Shown here piece by piece: positions 9,935-18,609 of a stretch of 64,000 nucleotides of DNA; position 1 is the first letter of the stretch; each line of letters starts with the position of its first letter. Position numbers and translations under genes: made by a program. The notes below the pieces were generated by a model. The model made no database searches and was not told where the DNA came from. It worked only from the letters and a program-made list of their open reading frames with translations. This stretch comes from Brachybacterium huguangmaarense (GTDB lineage: Bacteria; Actinomycetota; Actinomycetes; Actinomycetales; Dermabacteraceae): positions 496,001 to 560,000 of the forward strand of contig NZ_CP107020.1 of the NCBI RefSeq assembly GCF_025725725.1, in the 5' to 3' direction.

Positions 9935-10090
9935 GAGCGGGGAGGTGGGGCGTGCGGGGAACTGCGGCGGGGCGTGCGGGGAGCGGAGTGGGGAGGTGGA
10001 GCGTGCGGGGAACTGCGGCGGAGCGGGGAGGTGGAGCGTGCGGGGAACTGCGGCGGAGCGGGGAGGTGGAGCGTGCGGGGAACTGCGGCG
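9935..10090. repeat. 35-bp tandem repeat array
   Basis: Four to five copies of a 35-bp unit (core GAGCGGGGAGGTGGAGCG then TGCGGGGAACTGCGGCG) lie at 9935-9969, 9986-10020, 10021-10055 and 10056-10090; the last two are almost identical. The array fills the space between the sulfotransferase start and the end of the DUF559 gene. Frames reading through it are repeat artefacts. Confidence 0.85.
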
Positions 10091-10129
10091 GAGCGTGCAT
10101 AGAGCGGTGTCCGCTGCCGGGACGCCGCG

Positions 10130-11074
10130 CTACGTGTATCGCCCACCGCCCAGCCTCGCCACCGCGCCCCTGCCCTGCCTCCCGACGTTGCGGATCACCT
10201 CGCGCAACGCTGTTCGCGTCGTCTCCCAGCTGTACCAGACCTGCGGATAGCTCACCCGGACCAGCTGGAGCCCGAGGCGTCTCATGGCCAGGTCACGCTG
10301 CCGATCCACCTCGAACGCGCTGGGCGAGCTGTGGTGTCCGCGGCCGTCCACCTCGATGAAGACGCCGCTCGCATACGCGTCGATGTACCCGATCCCCTCG
10401 ACGTACACCTGCTGCTCGACGGCGAACCCCGCGTGCCGCAGCCAGCGCACCACGCGCGTCTCCGAACCCGACTCGCTCGCGGTGGACAGCATGCCGATCC
10501 TCCTGCTGAGGCGAAGCGGCGCCTCCTCCAGCAGCTGCTCCACCTCGAGAGGGGCCATCCGCCGCTCATGCAGAGCGGATTCGAGAAGGATCGATGCCGT
10601 CTCCGGGGTCTGGCAGCGGATGGCGTGGGCGAGGCTCAGGTGCAGAGAGGCCACGGGATCCGGCTCGGGCCAGGTCCCCAGCCACGGCGGATGCGGGAGC
10701 GCCCACCGCTCGTGATCGCCGCGCGGCCGTCGCCGGTACACGTGGAGTCGCTCATCCGCCGGCCGGCCAGGGGTCCAGATGCCATGGATCGACGTCGCGT
10801 CGACACAGGTCAGGCGGGAGCCTGCCCGGAGAGCCCGGACGGCGCCGAGGTGTGCGGACGGCGTCGCCAGCCATCCCCGTGCCACAGGCAGGAGCTGGCC
10901 CCGTCGCACGGCTCGCCGGATGTCAAGGTCCGTGCGCTCGGCGGCACGAAGCTCCGCGCGCGAATAGATGCCGTGATCACGGCCGGTCAGGTGGGGCGAG
11001 AGCCGCGACACGAACTGGGGGCGACGGGGACGCACCCCACCGGCGGGAAGCGACATCGAGCTCGCCGAGTGCAT
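10130..11074 (-). CDS. DUF559-type (Vsr-like) nuclease-fold protein with an AbiEi-like N-terminal region
   Basis: A 314-residue protein. The N-terminal part (GIYSRAELRAAERTDLDIRR, VARGWLATP) resembles the winged-helix start of AbiEi-type antitoxins and related actinobacterial proteins. The C-terminal part has DUF559 features of the PD-(D/E)XK/Vsr fold: GSETRVVRWLRHAGF, then YIDAYASGVFIEVDGRGHH, and DRQRDLAMRRLGLQLVRV. Asp in YIDA and Glu-Val-Asp in IEVDG fit the metal-binding positions. DNA cleavage is a family inference, not shown. ATG 11074 is chosen from several possible starts (GTG 11110, ATG 11056), none with a clear ribosome site. No partner toxin is visible nearby. Confidence 0.8.
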   Translation of the reverse strand: MHSASSMSLPAGGVRPRRPQFVSRLSPHLTGRDHGIYSRAELRAAERTDLDIRRAVRRGQLLPVARGWLATPSAHLGAVRALRAGSRLTCVDATSIHGIWTPGRPADERLHVYRRRPRGDHERWALPHPPWLGTWPEPDPVASLHLSLAHAIRCQTPETASILLESALHERRMAPLEVEQLLEEAPLRLSRRIGMLSTASESGSETRVVRWLRHAGFAVEQQVYVEGIGYIDAYASGVFIEVDGRGHHSSPSAFEVDRQRDLAMRRLGLQLVRVSYPQVWYSWETTRTALREVIRNVGRQGRGAVARLGGGRYT

Positions 11075-11211
11075 GGGGCCAGGATGCTCGCGCGTCGCGG
11101 CGTCCCCCACCGCACGCTCGCGCCTGTGGAAGCTCCCACCGTGGGGAGGGGGCCCGAGGTGGGGCCGGACTCCCTGAGAAAACTCGGGTGGCGCCGGGGC
11201 CTGTCAGAAAA

Positions 11212-11267
11212 GGTAGTCATATGGTCAGCCAAGCCTCTGACAGGGCTCGCCCGACCATATGACTACC
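11212..11267. repeat. Dispersed palindromic element, copy 2
   Basis: Arms GGTAGTCATATGGTC at 11212-11226 and its exact inverse at 11253-11267; flanking AAAA and TCTTCC extend the pairing with wobble. The 26-base loop forms an AGCC(T)CTG / CAGGGCT hairpin. It lies 138 bp upstream of the DUF559 start and 411 bp beyond the rfbA stop. Confidence 0.9.
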
Positions 11268-11678
11268 TCTTCCGACACGCCCCCACCCACAGTGGCACCG
11301 ACCTCCAGTCCAGAGCCCCAAATCCCACACCATGGCGCCAGCAGCGTTCACCGGCAGCGCTCACAGGCCAGCGAGGCGCCCGGCCAGCAAGGAGCCCGAC
11401 CGCCCGGCCGACGGATTGCCCGACCTGCAAGGCAGCCGACCGGCAGCCCCCGACGACCGGTAACGCCCGGCCAGCAAGGCGCCGGGCAACAGGACGTCCG
11501 GGCAGAAGGGCGCCCGGGCAACAGGGCACAGGGCACAGGGCACGGCCCAGCGGGCGGTCGGCCAGCAAGGCAGCCGACCGGCAGCACTCGACGACTGGTG
11601 GGGCGCCGGGCCGGCAGCGCTCGACGGGCAGCGAGGCCTCGGGCTACAGGACGTCCGGCCGGCGAACCCGATCCGGCC
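11268..11678. other. Gene-free repetitive spacer beyond rfbA
   Basis: From about 11340 the sequence is made of imperfect repeats of the type GCCGGCCAGCAAGG / CAGCCGACCGGCAGC, arranged at irregular spacing up to the rfbA stop codon. No gene or convincing terminator was found. Confidence 0.5.
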
Positions 11679-12560
11679 TCAGCCGCGCTCGAGGCGCTCC
11701 CGCTCCAGGGCGTCCAGCAGGTAGGCGCCGTAGCCGGACTTCACGAGGGGTTCGGCGCGCTCGCGCAGCTCGTCGTCGCTCAGGAAGCCCATCCGCCAGG
11801 CGACCTCCTCGGGTGCCCCGATGGACAGGCCCTGTCGCTTCTGGACCGTGCGGATGAACTCGCCCGCTGCGGCGAGGTCGTCGAAGGTGCCGGTGTCCAG
11901 CCACGCCGTGCCGCGCGTGAGGACCTCGACGTTCAGCGAGCCGTCGTCCAGGTAGGAACGGTTGAGGTCGGTGATCTCGAGCTCCCCGCGGGTCGAGGGC
12001 TTGAGCGCCTTGGCGCGCTCGACCACGGTGTCGTCATAGAAGTAGAGGCCGGGCACGGCGAGGTTGCTGCGCGGCTCGGCGGGCTTCTCCTCGAGGGAGA
12101 CCGCCTTGCCGTCTTCTCCCATCTCGACCACGCCGTACGCGGTGGGGTCGGCGACCCAGTAGCCGAACACCGCAGCACCGTCGACCTCGGTGTAGCGGCG
12201 CAGCTGGCTGCCCATGCCCTGCCCGTAGAACAGGTTGTCGCCGAGCACGAGGGCGGCCCGCTCACCGTCGAGGAACTCCTCCCCGAGCACGAACGCCTGG
12301 GCGAGGCCGTCCGGCGAGGGCTGGACGACGTACTGCAGCTCGACCCCGAAGGCGCTGCCGTCCCCGAGCACCCGCTGGAAGGCGGCCTGGTCCTGCGGGG
12401 TGGTGATGATGAGGATCTCCCGGATCCCCGCGAGCATGAGGGTGCTCAGGGGGTAGTAGATCATCGGCTTGTCGTAGACCGGCATCAGCTGCTTGGAGAC
12501 GCCGATGGTCAGGGGGTGCAGGCGCGACCCGGTGCCGCCCGCCAGAATGATTCCGCGCAT
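11679..12560 (-). CDS. rfbA: Glucose-1-phosphate thymidylyltransferase
   Basis: A 293-residue cytosolic nucleotidyltransferase that makes dTDP-glucose from dTTP and glucose-1-phosphate, the first step to dTDP-rhamnose. The N-terminus [18 protein letters not shown] holds the nucleotide signature GGTGSRLHP (8-16), followed by [18 protein letters not shown], and later [10 protein letters not shown] and [10 protein letters not shown]; these are classical RfbA motifs, and the length is normal. The start is the ATG directly before RGIILAGG. It is separated from rfbB and rfbCD by the sulfotransferase and DUF559 genes, all on the same strand. Confidence 0.95.
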   Translation of the reverse strand: MRGIILAGGTGSRLHPLTIGVSKQLMPVYDKPMIYYPLSTLMLAGIREILIITTPQDQAAFQRVLGDGSAFGVELQYVVQPSPDGLAQAFVLGEEFLDGERAALVLGDNLFYGQGMGSQLRRYTEVDGAAVFGYWVADPTAYGVVEMGEDGKAVSLEEKPAEPRSNLAVPGLYFYDDTVVERAKALKPSTRGELEITDLNRSYLDDGSLNVEVLTRGTAWLDTGTFDDLAAAGEFIRTVQKRQGLSIGAPEEVAWRMGFLSDDELRERAEPLVKSGYGAYLLDALERERLERG

Positions 12561-12586
12561 GGGCGTCAGTATGGCAGGAAGCCTGG

Positions 12587-12662
12587 CGCCGACGTCACGT
12601 CGGGAGACCCCCGCCGACGTCACGTCGGGAGACCCCGCACCGACGTCACGGCGGGCGACCCC
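12587..12662. repeat. Three-copy tandem repeat upstream of rfbA
   Basis: Three copies of a 24-26 bp unit centred on CGACGTCACGTCGGGAGACC lie directly upstream of the rfbA start. The GACGTC core and the CGACGTCACGTCG dyad make each unit partly self-complementary, so a repeated operator is conceivable, but the third copy has diverged. Confidence 0.7.
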
Positions 12663-12725
12663 CTGCAGAAGGCGTGGACGAGACACCGGTGCCGACACGC
12701 GCAGCCCGCCGCGCACGCACGTCCC

Positions 12726-14345
12726 TCAGACGAGCAGGGACAGCACGAAGCACCAGCCGCAGGTGAGCGCGAGCAGCACGAGGCTGGGGACGATCGAGGC
12801 GCGGAGCACCTCGCCCTCGCGCCCGGGCAGCCCCACGGCACCGGCCGCGATCGCGATCGACTGCGGGGAGATCACCTTGGCCGCAGTGCCCCCGGCCGTG
12901 TTCGCGGCGACCAGCAGCGCGGGGTCAGCGCCGATCCCGGCCGCCGTCGAGACCTGCAGCGGTGCGAACAGGGTGTTGTTGTTGACCACGGACCCGGTCA
13001 GGAACACCCCGATCCAGCCGATGATCGGGGCGATCAGCGGGAAGAGGGAACCGGTGGCGGCGAGGGCGATACCCATCGAGGCGGTCGCCCCCGAGTAATT
13101 GGTGATGTCGGCGAACATCAGGATCAGGGCGATCAGCGCGATCGCGCTGCCCAGCGAGCGCACGGTCCCCACCAGCTCGCCCAGCAGCCTGCGCACGGAC
13201 AGGCTGGGCGCCGTCAGGAACGTGACGATCACCGCCAACAGGATCGCCGTCCCGGTCGCCGCGAGCGGGCCGAAGCTCCAGGTCGAGTCGACCACCGTCC
13301 CCGATGCCGTGGTGATGGCCCCGGTGACGCCGGGGATCGGCACCGCGAACACCGTCGGGGCCAGCGCGCCCGTGGCGAACAGGCTGTTCACCACGGGCAG
13401 CGACCACAGCAGGATGAAGGCGGTGAGGATGTAGAACGGGCTCCAGGCGATCGCGACCTGCTTGAGGGTGGGGGCGTCCTGGGCACCGGCCGCGGGCGTG
13501 CCCACCTCGTCCGCGCGTTCGCCGCGGTCGATGCGCCGCGGGGACCACACCCGGCTCAGGGCCATGATCGACAGCATCGCCGCGAGACCCGCACCGAGGT
13601 CGGCGAGCTCCGGGCCCAGGGTCCATAGGATCCCGGCCTGCACCGCGTTGAAGACCACCGTCACGACGAGGGCGGCCGGGAAGGTCTCCCGCAGCCCGCG
13701 CACCCCGTCGAGGATGAAGACCAGCAGGAAGGGCACCAGCAGCGTCGGCGGCTGGAGCAGCAGGACGAGCGCACGAGAGACGTCGAGCGTCTCGAGTCCG
13801 CTCACCTGTGCACCGACCAGGACGGGGATGCCGATGGCGCCGTAGGCACCGGCCGCGAAGTTCGCGACCAGGGAGATCATGGCGGCTCGCACGGCGCCGA
13901 AGCCGAGCTGGACCAGCAGGGCCGCACAGATCGCGATGGGCACGCCGAACCCGGCGGCGCCCTCGAGGAACGCGCCGAAGGCGAAGCTGATGAGGAGCAC
14001 CTGGATGCGCCGGTCCGGGCTGATGCTGCGGATCGAGCTGCGGATCACGTCGAAGCGTCCGCTGACCACTGCCAGGCGGTACAGCCATACCGCCATCACG
14101 ATGATGTAGCCGATCGGCCAGATGGCGGTCAGCAGGCCCATCAGGCCCGCCCCCGCAGCTGACCCTGCTGGCATCCCGAAGACGGCGAGCGCGATCACGC
14201 ACTCGACCCCGAGAGCGATCAGGGCGGCGGTGATGCCGGAGAGCTTGATGACGACGAGGCACAGCAGGAACACGAGGATCGGGATGGCGGCCACGAGCGC
14301 GGAGAGCACGAGGTGGTCGAGGGGATCAACGTTCTGGGTCCACAT
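12726..14345 (-). CDS. lctP: L-lactate permease (LctP family)
   Basis: A 539-residue membrane protein with about 12-14 hydrophobic helices. Family hallmarks include AFGAFLEGAAGFGVPIAICAA near residue 120, LVANFAAGAYGAIGIPV, and near the C-terminus GWIGVFLTGSVVNNNTLFAPL and ANTAGGTAAKVISPQSIA, all typical of lactate/glycolate:proton symporters. The start is MWTQNVDPLDHL, with AGGAG six bases upstream. It lies 126 bp beyond the GT4 gene on the same strand; no lactate dehydrogenase or regulator is next to it. Confidence 0.93.
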   Translation of the reverse strand: MWTQNVDPLDHLVLSALVAAIPILVFLLCLVVIKLSGITAALIALGVECVIALAVFGMPAGSAAGAGLMGLLTAIWPIGYIIVMAVWLYRLAVVSGRFDVIRSSIRSISPDRRIQVLLISFAFGAFLEGAAGFGVPIAICAALLVQLGFGAVRAAMISLVANFAAGAYGAIGIPVLVGAQVSGLETLDVSRALVLLLQPPTLLVPFLLVFILDGVRGLRETFPAALVVTVVFNAVQAGILWTLGPELADLGAGLAAMLSIMALSRVWSPRRIDRGERADEVGTPAAGAQDAPTLKQVAIAWSPFYILTAFILLWSLPVVNSLFATGALAPTVFAVPIPGVTGAITTASGTVVDSTWSFGPLAATGTAILLAVIVTFLTAPSLSVRRLLGELVGTVRSLGSAIALIALILMFADITNYSGATASMGIALAATGSLFPLIAPIIGWIGVFLTGSVVNNNTLFAPLQVSTAAGIGADPALLVAANTAGGTAAKVISPQSIAIAAGAVGLPGREGEVLRASIVPSLVLLALTCGWCFVLSLLV

Positions 14346-14471
14346 GCGAACTCCTGGGGATCGGTTCGGAAGTTCACGGCCATGTGCTGGCAGGGGGTGG
14401 GGCGGTACCGCTCGGACGATCGCCACGCGACGCAGGATCATCCGTGGACGGAGTCTCCCACAGTCCACAGC

Positions 14472-15803
14472 TCAGATCGCGGTGCGCACACCTGTCGACC
14501 CCTGGGCGCGCGGGGCACCGAGGGTGCGACGGCTTCGGTCAGCCCCGGGCGTCGCCGACCCGCCGCTCCGTCCGTCGACGAGCTCCTCGAGGATGCCGAC
14601 ATACCGTTCGGCGAGACGCGACCGCTCGGCCTGCTTCATGACCCAGTGCCGGCCGTCGCCGCGCGGGACGAGACGGGAGCGGTCGGCGGCGAGGCCCTCC
14701 CAGAAGTCCACGAGGGCGTCGAGGTCTCCCGGGGGCACGACGTCTCCCGCCCCCGAGGTCTCGATGATCGCGGCGCTCTCGCCGCGCAGGATCCCAGTCA
14801 CGTGACGGCCGGTCGCGAGCGCCTCGTAGAGCTTGGAGGGGATGGTCCAGTCGAAGGGCTCCCACGCGGTGAGCGAGACGATCACGGAGTCGGCCCATGC
14901 ATAGTGCTGGACGAGCTCACTGGGCGGCACCCTCCCGCTCACGATCACGGGGGCGTCGAGAGCCGCGGCGAGGTCGGCCAGGGCCCGCGCATGGGCGCCG
15001 TGCCCGATGAGGCGCACGGAGATCGGGACGCCGCGGCGTGCGAGGACGGCCGCGGCGCGCACCACGAGGTCGAGCCCCTGGGATCGCCCCAGGTTGCCGA
15101 GGTAGACGCAGCGCAGCTCGTCGTGTTCGCCCGTCGTGTGCGGCTCGAACCACGGCACCCGCGAGGTGTCGGTGCCATTGCGCACCACGTGCACGGGCTC
15201 CAGTCCGCGCTGGCGCAGGATCTCGGCGAAGGCGGCGGTGGTCGTCACGACGGCGTCGGCGCGCCGCTGCAGGGCCGTGACCCGCTCGTGGACGAACGCC
15301 TTGGCGGCCGAGACGCGGCACCCGCGCTGCGAGGCGGGCCCGACGAAGGTGACGAGGTCCGGCCAGGCGTCGCGCATCTCGACGACGAGCGGGATCCTCC
15401 ACAGGGCGGCGATCGCGTTGCCCGCGACGAGCGTCTCGACCGCGGGGGCCGTCGCCACCACGATGTCCGGGCGGAGGGCGCGCCGACCGAAGCGGGACAC
15501 CGCGCGGCACAGCGAGTCGACCGACGTCACCGCGTGGTCGAGGCTGCGGGTGAGGATGTCGCCCCGGTGGGGCAGGTAGCGGGCGCGGACCACGAGCTCC
15601 CCGGCCGGCCCGCGATCCGCAGTCCCCGGTCGGTAGCGCTCACGGTCCTCCGCGGCCACCCGGCCGGCGGGATAGTGGGGCGGGGGCGCGATCACGGCCA
15701 CGTCGTGCCCGGCCTCGTGGAGCGTGCGGACCACCGAGTTCCACCGCCGCTGCGGGGCGCCGTGCTCGGGGTGGTAGTAGTGCGACAGCAGCAGGACCCT
15801 CAC
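14472..15803 (-). CDS. GT4-type glycosyltransferase (WbuB-like)
   Basis: A 443-residue GT-B glycosyltransferase. The N-terminus (MRVLLLSHYYHPEHGAPQRR) and APPPHYP match WbuB/WcaI-like enzymes of surface polysaccharide synthesis; the C-terminal domain contains VYLGNLGRSQGLDLVV, the sugar-nucleotide contact region VSLTAWEPFDWTIPSKLYEALATG with its conserved EALA-type glutamate. The start is GTG 15803, overlapping the PRC-barrel stop by four bases (GTGA), so the two are translationally coupled. It acts at the cytoplasmic face of the membrane. Donor and acceptor are not known. Confidence 0.88.
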   Translation of the reverse strand: MRVLLLSHYYHPEHGAPQRRWNSVVRTLHEAGHDVAVIAPPPHYPAGRVAAEDRERYRPGTADRGPAGELVVRARYLPHRGDILTRSLDHAVTSVDSLCRAVSRFGRRALRPDIVVATAPAVETLVAGNAIAALWRIPLVVEMRDAWPDLVTFVGPASQRGCRVSAAKAFVHERVTALQRRADAVVTTTAAFAEILRQRGLEPVHVVRNGTDTSRVPWFEPHTTGEHDELRCVYLGNLGRSQGLDLVVRAAAVLARRGVPISVRLIGHGAHARALADLAAALDAPVIVSGRVPPSELVQHYAWADSVIVSLTAWEPFDWTIPSKLYEALATGRHVTGILRGESAAIIETSGAGDVVPPGDLDALVDFWEGLAADRSRLVPRGDGRHWVMKQAERSRLAERYVGILEELVDGRSGGSATPGADRSRRTLGAPRAQGSTGVRTAI

Positions 15804-16180
15804 GGCGCGGCCTCCGCGGCGAGCGCGCGTCGGGCCGCGGCGAGCGCGTCGGGCTCGAGGTGGGCGGTGGCCGGCGCGGCCATGGCCGTCGTGCGCACCC
15901 GGTCACGGGAGGCCGCGACGCGGACCCGGCCGGGCGCTGCCGGCGAGAGCATGTCGAGGGGGATCACGGCGTCGTGATCGGCGAAGGGACCGAGCGCGAC
16001 GCTCACGGCCGCGAGCTGCCCGGTGCGATCGACGAGGTAGACGTCGAGCACGCGACCCACGCGGCGCCCGTCCTCGTCCTCGACGGTCGCCGACGCGATC
16101 GTGCGCGGGTCGAGCGCGGGGGCGCGCGACGGGAGGCCCGGTCTCGCCGAACCGCCCACCTGCGCCGCGCCGCTGTCCAT
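15800..16180 (-). CDS. PRC-barrel domain protein
   Basis: A 126-residue protein whose middle (RTIASATVEDEDGRRVGRVL, DVYLVDRTGQLAAVSVAL, DAVIPLDMLSPAAPGRVRV) is a PRC-barrel, a small beta-barrel that binds partner proteins or RNA in RimM and photosynthetic reaction centres. The C-terminal 30 residues are Ala-rich and helical. Its ATG overlaps the stop of the upstream fusion gene by one base (TGATG), and its own stop overlaps the glycosyltransferase start, so it is made in step with both. That suggests an accessory subunit, which is an inference. Confidence 0.8.
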   Translation of the reverse strand: MDSGAAQVGGSARPGLPSRAPALDPRTIASATVEDEDGRRVGRVLDVYLVDRTGQLAAVSVALGPFADHDAVIPLDMLSPAAPGRVRVAASRDRVRTTAMAAPATAHLEPDALAAARRALAAEAAP

Positions 16181-18531
16181 CACCGCTCGAACACGACGGC
16201 CATGGGGGTCTGCTCGCGTCCCTGGCCCAGCGGGTTGTCGGCGAACTGCAGCTCGTAGTGGGTACCGCTGTGCGGGGCCGCCTTGCCCAGGGTGTTGCGG
16301 CCGATGTCGTTGGCGTCCATCACGACGGTGCCCGTGAAGGACTCCCGCCACGCCTGCGGCACGGCCGCTCGGACCACGTCGTTCAGATGCCGGGCGACGA
16401 GGTCGGGATCCTTGGGCGGCAGCTTGGCCGACACGTTGGCCGGGTAGACCGAGTACTCGGTGGGCCCGTCGATCGCGCGCACGTTGCCGCCGACGACGTG
16501 GTAGAACCAGCCCTTGCGCCGCAGCACCTTGCCGGCGGCCCCGGCCGCGGAGGCCGCGATCACACGGGGCAGACCCGCCTCCTGGATCGCGAGCTGCATC
16601 GTCACGGGGTCGCCGAGGCCGATGCCCGCGGGCGTGCGCGCCACGTAGCGCGAGAGGTTCTGGGCCCACCACGTGGGCTGGACGTCCCACACGAAGTAGG
16701 AGCGGCCCTGCATGATCGCGATGATCTTCTCGGAGATGGTGAGGTTCCAGGGCTTGCCGACGGTCGCGGCACGATGGTCCTCGGCGTCGGGGCCGTCGGC
16801 TGCGAGCTCGGCGTCGAGCGCGTCGAAGAACCCGGACACGTAGCGCGTCACCTCGGCGTCCATGTCGGAGTCCGCGGCGAACTTGCCGGTCTGCAGCGGG
16901 TAGCGCCGGGCGATCACGGGGGCGGCGGAGCGCGGGTCGCGCACCTCGAGGTCGAGCTTCTTGCCGGGGTTGGCGGCGAGCGGGGGCTTGGGCTCGGGCT
17001 CGTCGAAGCGGCCGTGGTCGTCCTGGCCCTCCCACGCGTCGTCGGTTTCGTCGGAGGCCTCGCGCGTCGGGTCGTCGACGCACTCGCGCATCCACAGCTC
17101 GAGGTTGAGCAGGCGCCAGAACACCTCGTCGCCCCCGGTGGTGCGGCCCGCGACGTGCGCCTCGAAGGCCTCGAGCACGGCACGCTGGTCGCTCCAGGGG
17201 CGACGGGCGAACTGCTCGGAGCGGAACACCTGGTGGAGGGTGCCCTTGAGCCGCGACAGCCACTCGTGCTGGTCAATGGGCGCGATCCGCTCGGGCTCGG
17301 TGGCGACGGCGCGCGGCGCGGCCAGCGGCGCGAGCGGGGCGAGCACGTCGCCGTCGGCGCCGGTGGACTGGGCGAGCACGGAGGCGACCTCGGGGTCCAC
17401 GAGCGGGAGCGCGAACGCGAGGCCGAAGCGCTCGGCGTTGCGCTGGGCGGCGACCACGGCCGCGGTGTCGCGGGCGGAGGCCGGCTCGGAGGCGAGATGG
17501 CCGGCGGCCGCGGTGTCCTCGAGGAAGGCGCGGGCCAGGAGCGCGTCGGCCGTGAGCGCGGTGCGCCCGCGCGCGGCGATCCGCTCGCGCACCGCGCCGA
17601 GCGCGGAGGCAGGAGCCGCGACGACCTCGGGGGCGGACGAGGAGCCGATGAGGCCCGCACCGCGCGGCCCGCTCGCGTCGAGCACGAGCGCCGCGGTGCC
17701 CGTCTCGTGCGCGACCTCCCGCAGAGCGCAGTAGTGGGCGTACACCCCGAGGCCGCCGAAGGGCTCGGCCTGGGTGCGCACGAGATCGCCGAGGTCCTTC
17801 TTGAAACGGTCGGTGGTGGGGCCGACGGTGCGCAGCGCGGCGCCGACGGACTCGGCCGCCACGGCGGCGCGGGAGGCGCCGCCCGTCTCGGCCGAGGAGT
17901 CCTGGGCGCGGGTCGAGCCGGCCCGCACGCGCACGGCCCGCACGGAGTCGTCATCCTGCGGTGCCGCCTCGCCGGGTGTCGCCTCGTCGGTCGTCCGCGC
18001 AGGGCGGGCGCCGTCGACGGCGGCGAGCAGGGCGGCCGAGGCGAGGTCCTCACCGAGCACGACCGTCGGCGCACCCGCGGGCGCGTCGGACAGCGACCGC
18101 TCCACGGCGCCCTGCACGGCGCGGGCGAGCGGCACCGAGGAGGCCGGGGTGGCGGGCTCCGGGCGGAGGCGGTCGACGGAGCCGTCCGCGGCGATGCGCA
18201 TCTCGTCGCCGGCGCGCAGGCGCAGGACGCCGTCGAAGAACGTGGAGGGGGCCGAGGCGACGTCGTCGCCGCGCAGATAGGCCAGGACCACGCCGTGGTG
18301 CGGCGCGATCGGGTGCCCCTGGGCGGCGAGACGGCGCACGAGCCCGCCCAGCTCGGTGCCCCAGACGACCGCGTCGTCGAGCACGGCCAGGTAGAGCTGC
18401 GGAGCGGCGGCGCCGGTGCGGGCGGCGACGATCGTGCCGTCCTCGCGGCGCTCGAGGCGAAGCCCGGCGGGCAGCTCGGGGGCGGCGTCTCCGGCAGAGC
18501 TCAGCGCGATCGAACCGGCGGTCTCGGACAT
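16180..18531 (-). CDS. Degenerate asparagine-synthetase-like / F420:glutamate-ligase-like fusion
   Basis: A 783-residue two-part protein. Residues about 1-500 follow the asparagine synthetase B order: half of a class II amidotransferase domain (AVVWGTELGGLVRRL, VLRLRAGDEMRIAADGSV), a synthetase-like core (DLVRTQAEPFGGLGVYAHYC) and the family tail VFWRLLNLELWMRECVDD. The amidotransferase N-terminal Cys is absent, the PP-loop SGGxDS is replaced by VVLGEDLAS, and the DGxGxDE loop by LDASGPRGAG, so this half is probably not catalytic. After an acidic linker, residues about 560-783 match the F420-0:glutamate ligase fold (ISEKIIAIMQGRSYF, GIGLGDPVTMQLAIQEAG, RRKGWFYHVVGG, DANDIGRNTLGK). GGAGGG precedes ATG 18531. 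No F420 biosynthesis genes are nearby; the glycosyltransferase operon hints at amino-acid decoration of a surface glycan. Confidence 0.75.
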   Translation of the reverse strand: MSETAGSIALSSAGDAAPELPAGLRLERREDGTIVAARTGAAAPQLYLAVLDDAVVWGTELGGLVRRLAAQGHPIAPHHGVVLAYLRGDDVASAPSTFFDGVLRLRAGDEMRIAADGSVDRLRPEPATPASSVPLARAVQGAVERSLSDAPAGAPTVVLGEDLASAALLAAVDGARPARTTDEATPGEAAPQDDDSVRAVRVRAGSTRAQDSSAETGGASRAAVAAESVGAALRTVGPTTDRFKKDLGDLVRTQAEPFGGLGVYAHYCALREVAHETGTAALVLDASGPRGAGLIGSSSAPEVVAAPASALGAVRERIAARGRTALTADALLARAFLEDTAAAGHLASEPASARDTAAVVAAQRNAERFGLAFALPLVDPEVASVLAQSTGADGDVLAPLAPLAAPRAVATEPERIAPIDQHEWLSRLKGTLHQVFRSEQFARRPWSDQRAVLEAFEAHVAGRTTGGDEVFWRLLNLELWMRECVDDPTREASDETDDAWEGQDDHGRFDEPEPKPPLAANPGKKLDLEVRDPRSAAPVIARRYPLQTGKFAADSDMDAEVTRYVSGFFDALDAELAADGPDAEDHRAATVGKPWNLTISEKIIAIMQGRSYFVWDVQPTWWAQNLSRYVARTPAGIGLGDPVTMQLAIQEAGLPRVIAASAAGAAGKVLRRKGWFYHVVGGNVRAIDGPTEYSVYPANVSAKLPPKDPDLVARHLNDVVRAAVPQAWRESFTGTVVMDANDIGRNTLGKAAPHSGTHYELQFADNPLGQGREQTPMAVVFER

Positions 18532-18609
18532 GGGCGGTCCCTCCATGGAGCGGGGCCGGCGCACGCCGGCCGGGTCGAAGAGGGCGCCCGCGGCGGGCGC
18601 CCCGGTGTG

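Noticed and set aside
9900-10129. Overlapping frames across the 35-bp repeats
   Set aside because: Repetitive translations (CGGAG / RTLHLP runs) are products of the tandem array.
11194-11275. Recurring translation KVVIWSA...PYDYLF, as if a conserved small peptide
   Set aside because: It is the translation of the palindrome arms on either strand; the same residues arise at every copy and no start or ribosome site fits.
16180-18531. Functional F420 cofactor biosynthesis
   Set aside because: No fbiA/cofD, fbiC or related genes are present; the C-terminal half is only ligase-like, and the neighbours concern glycans.
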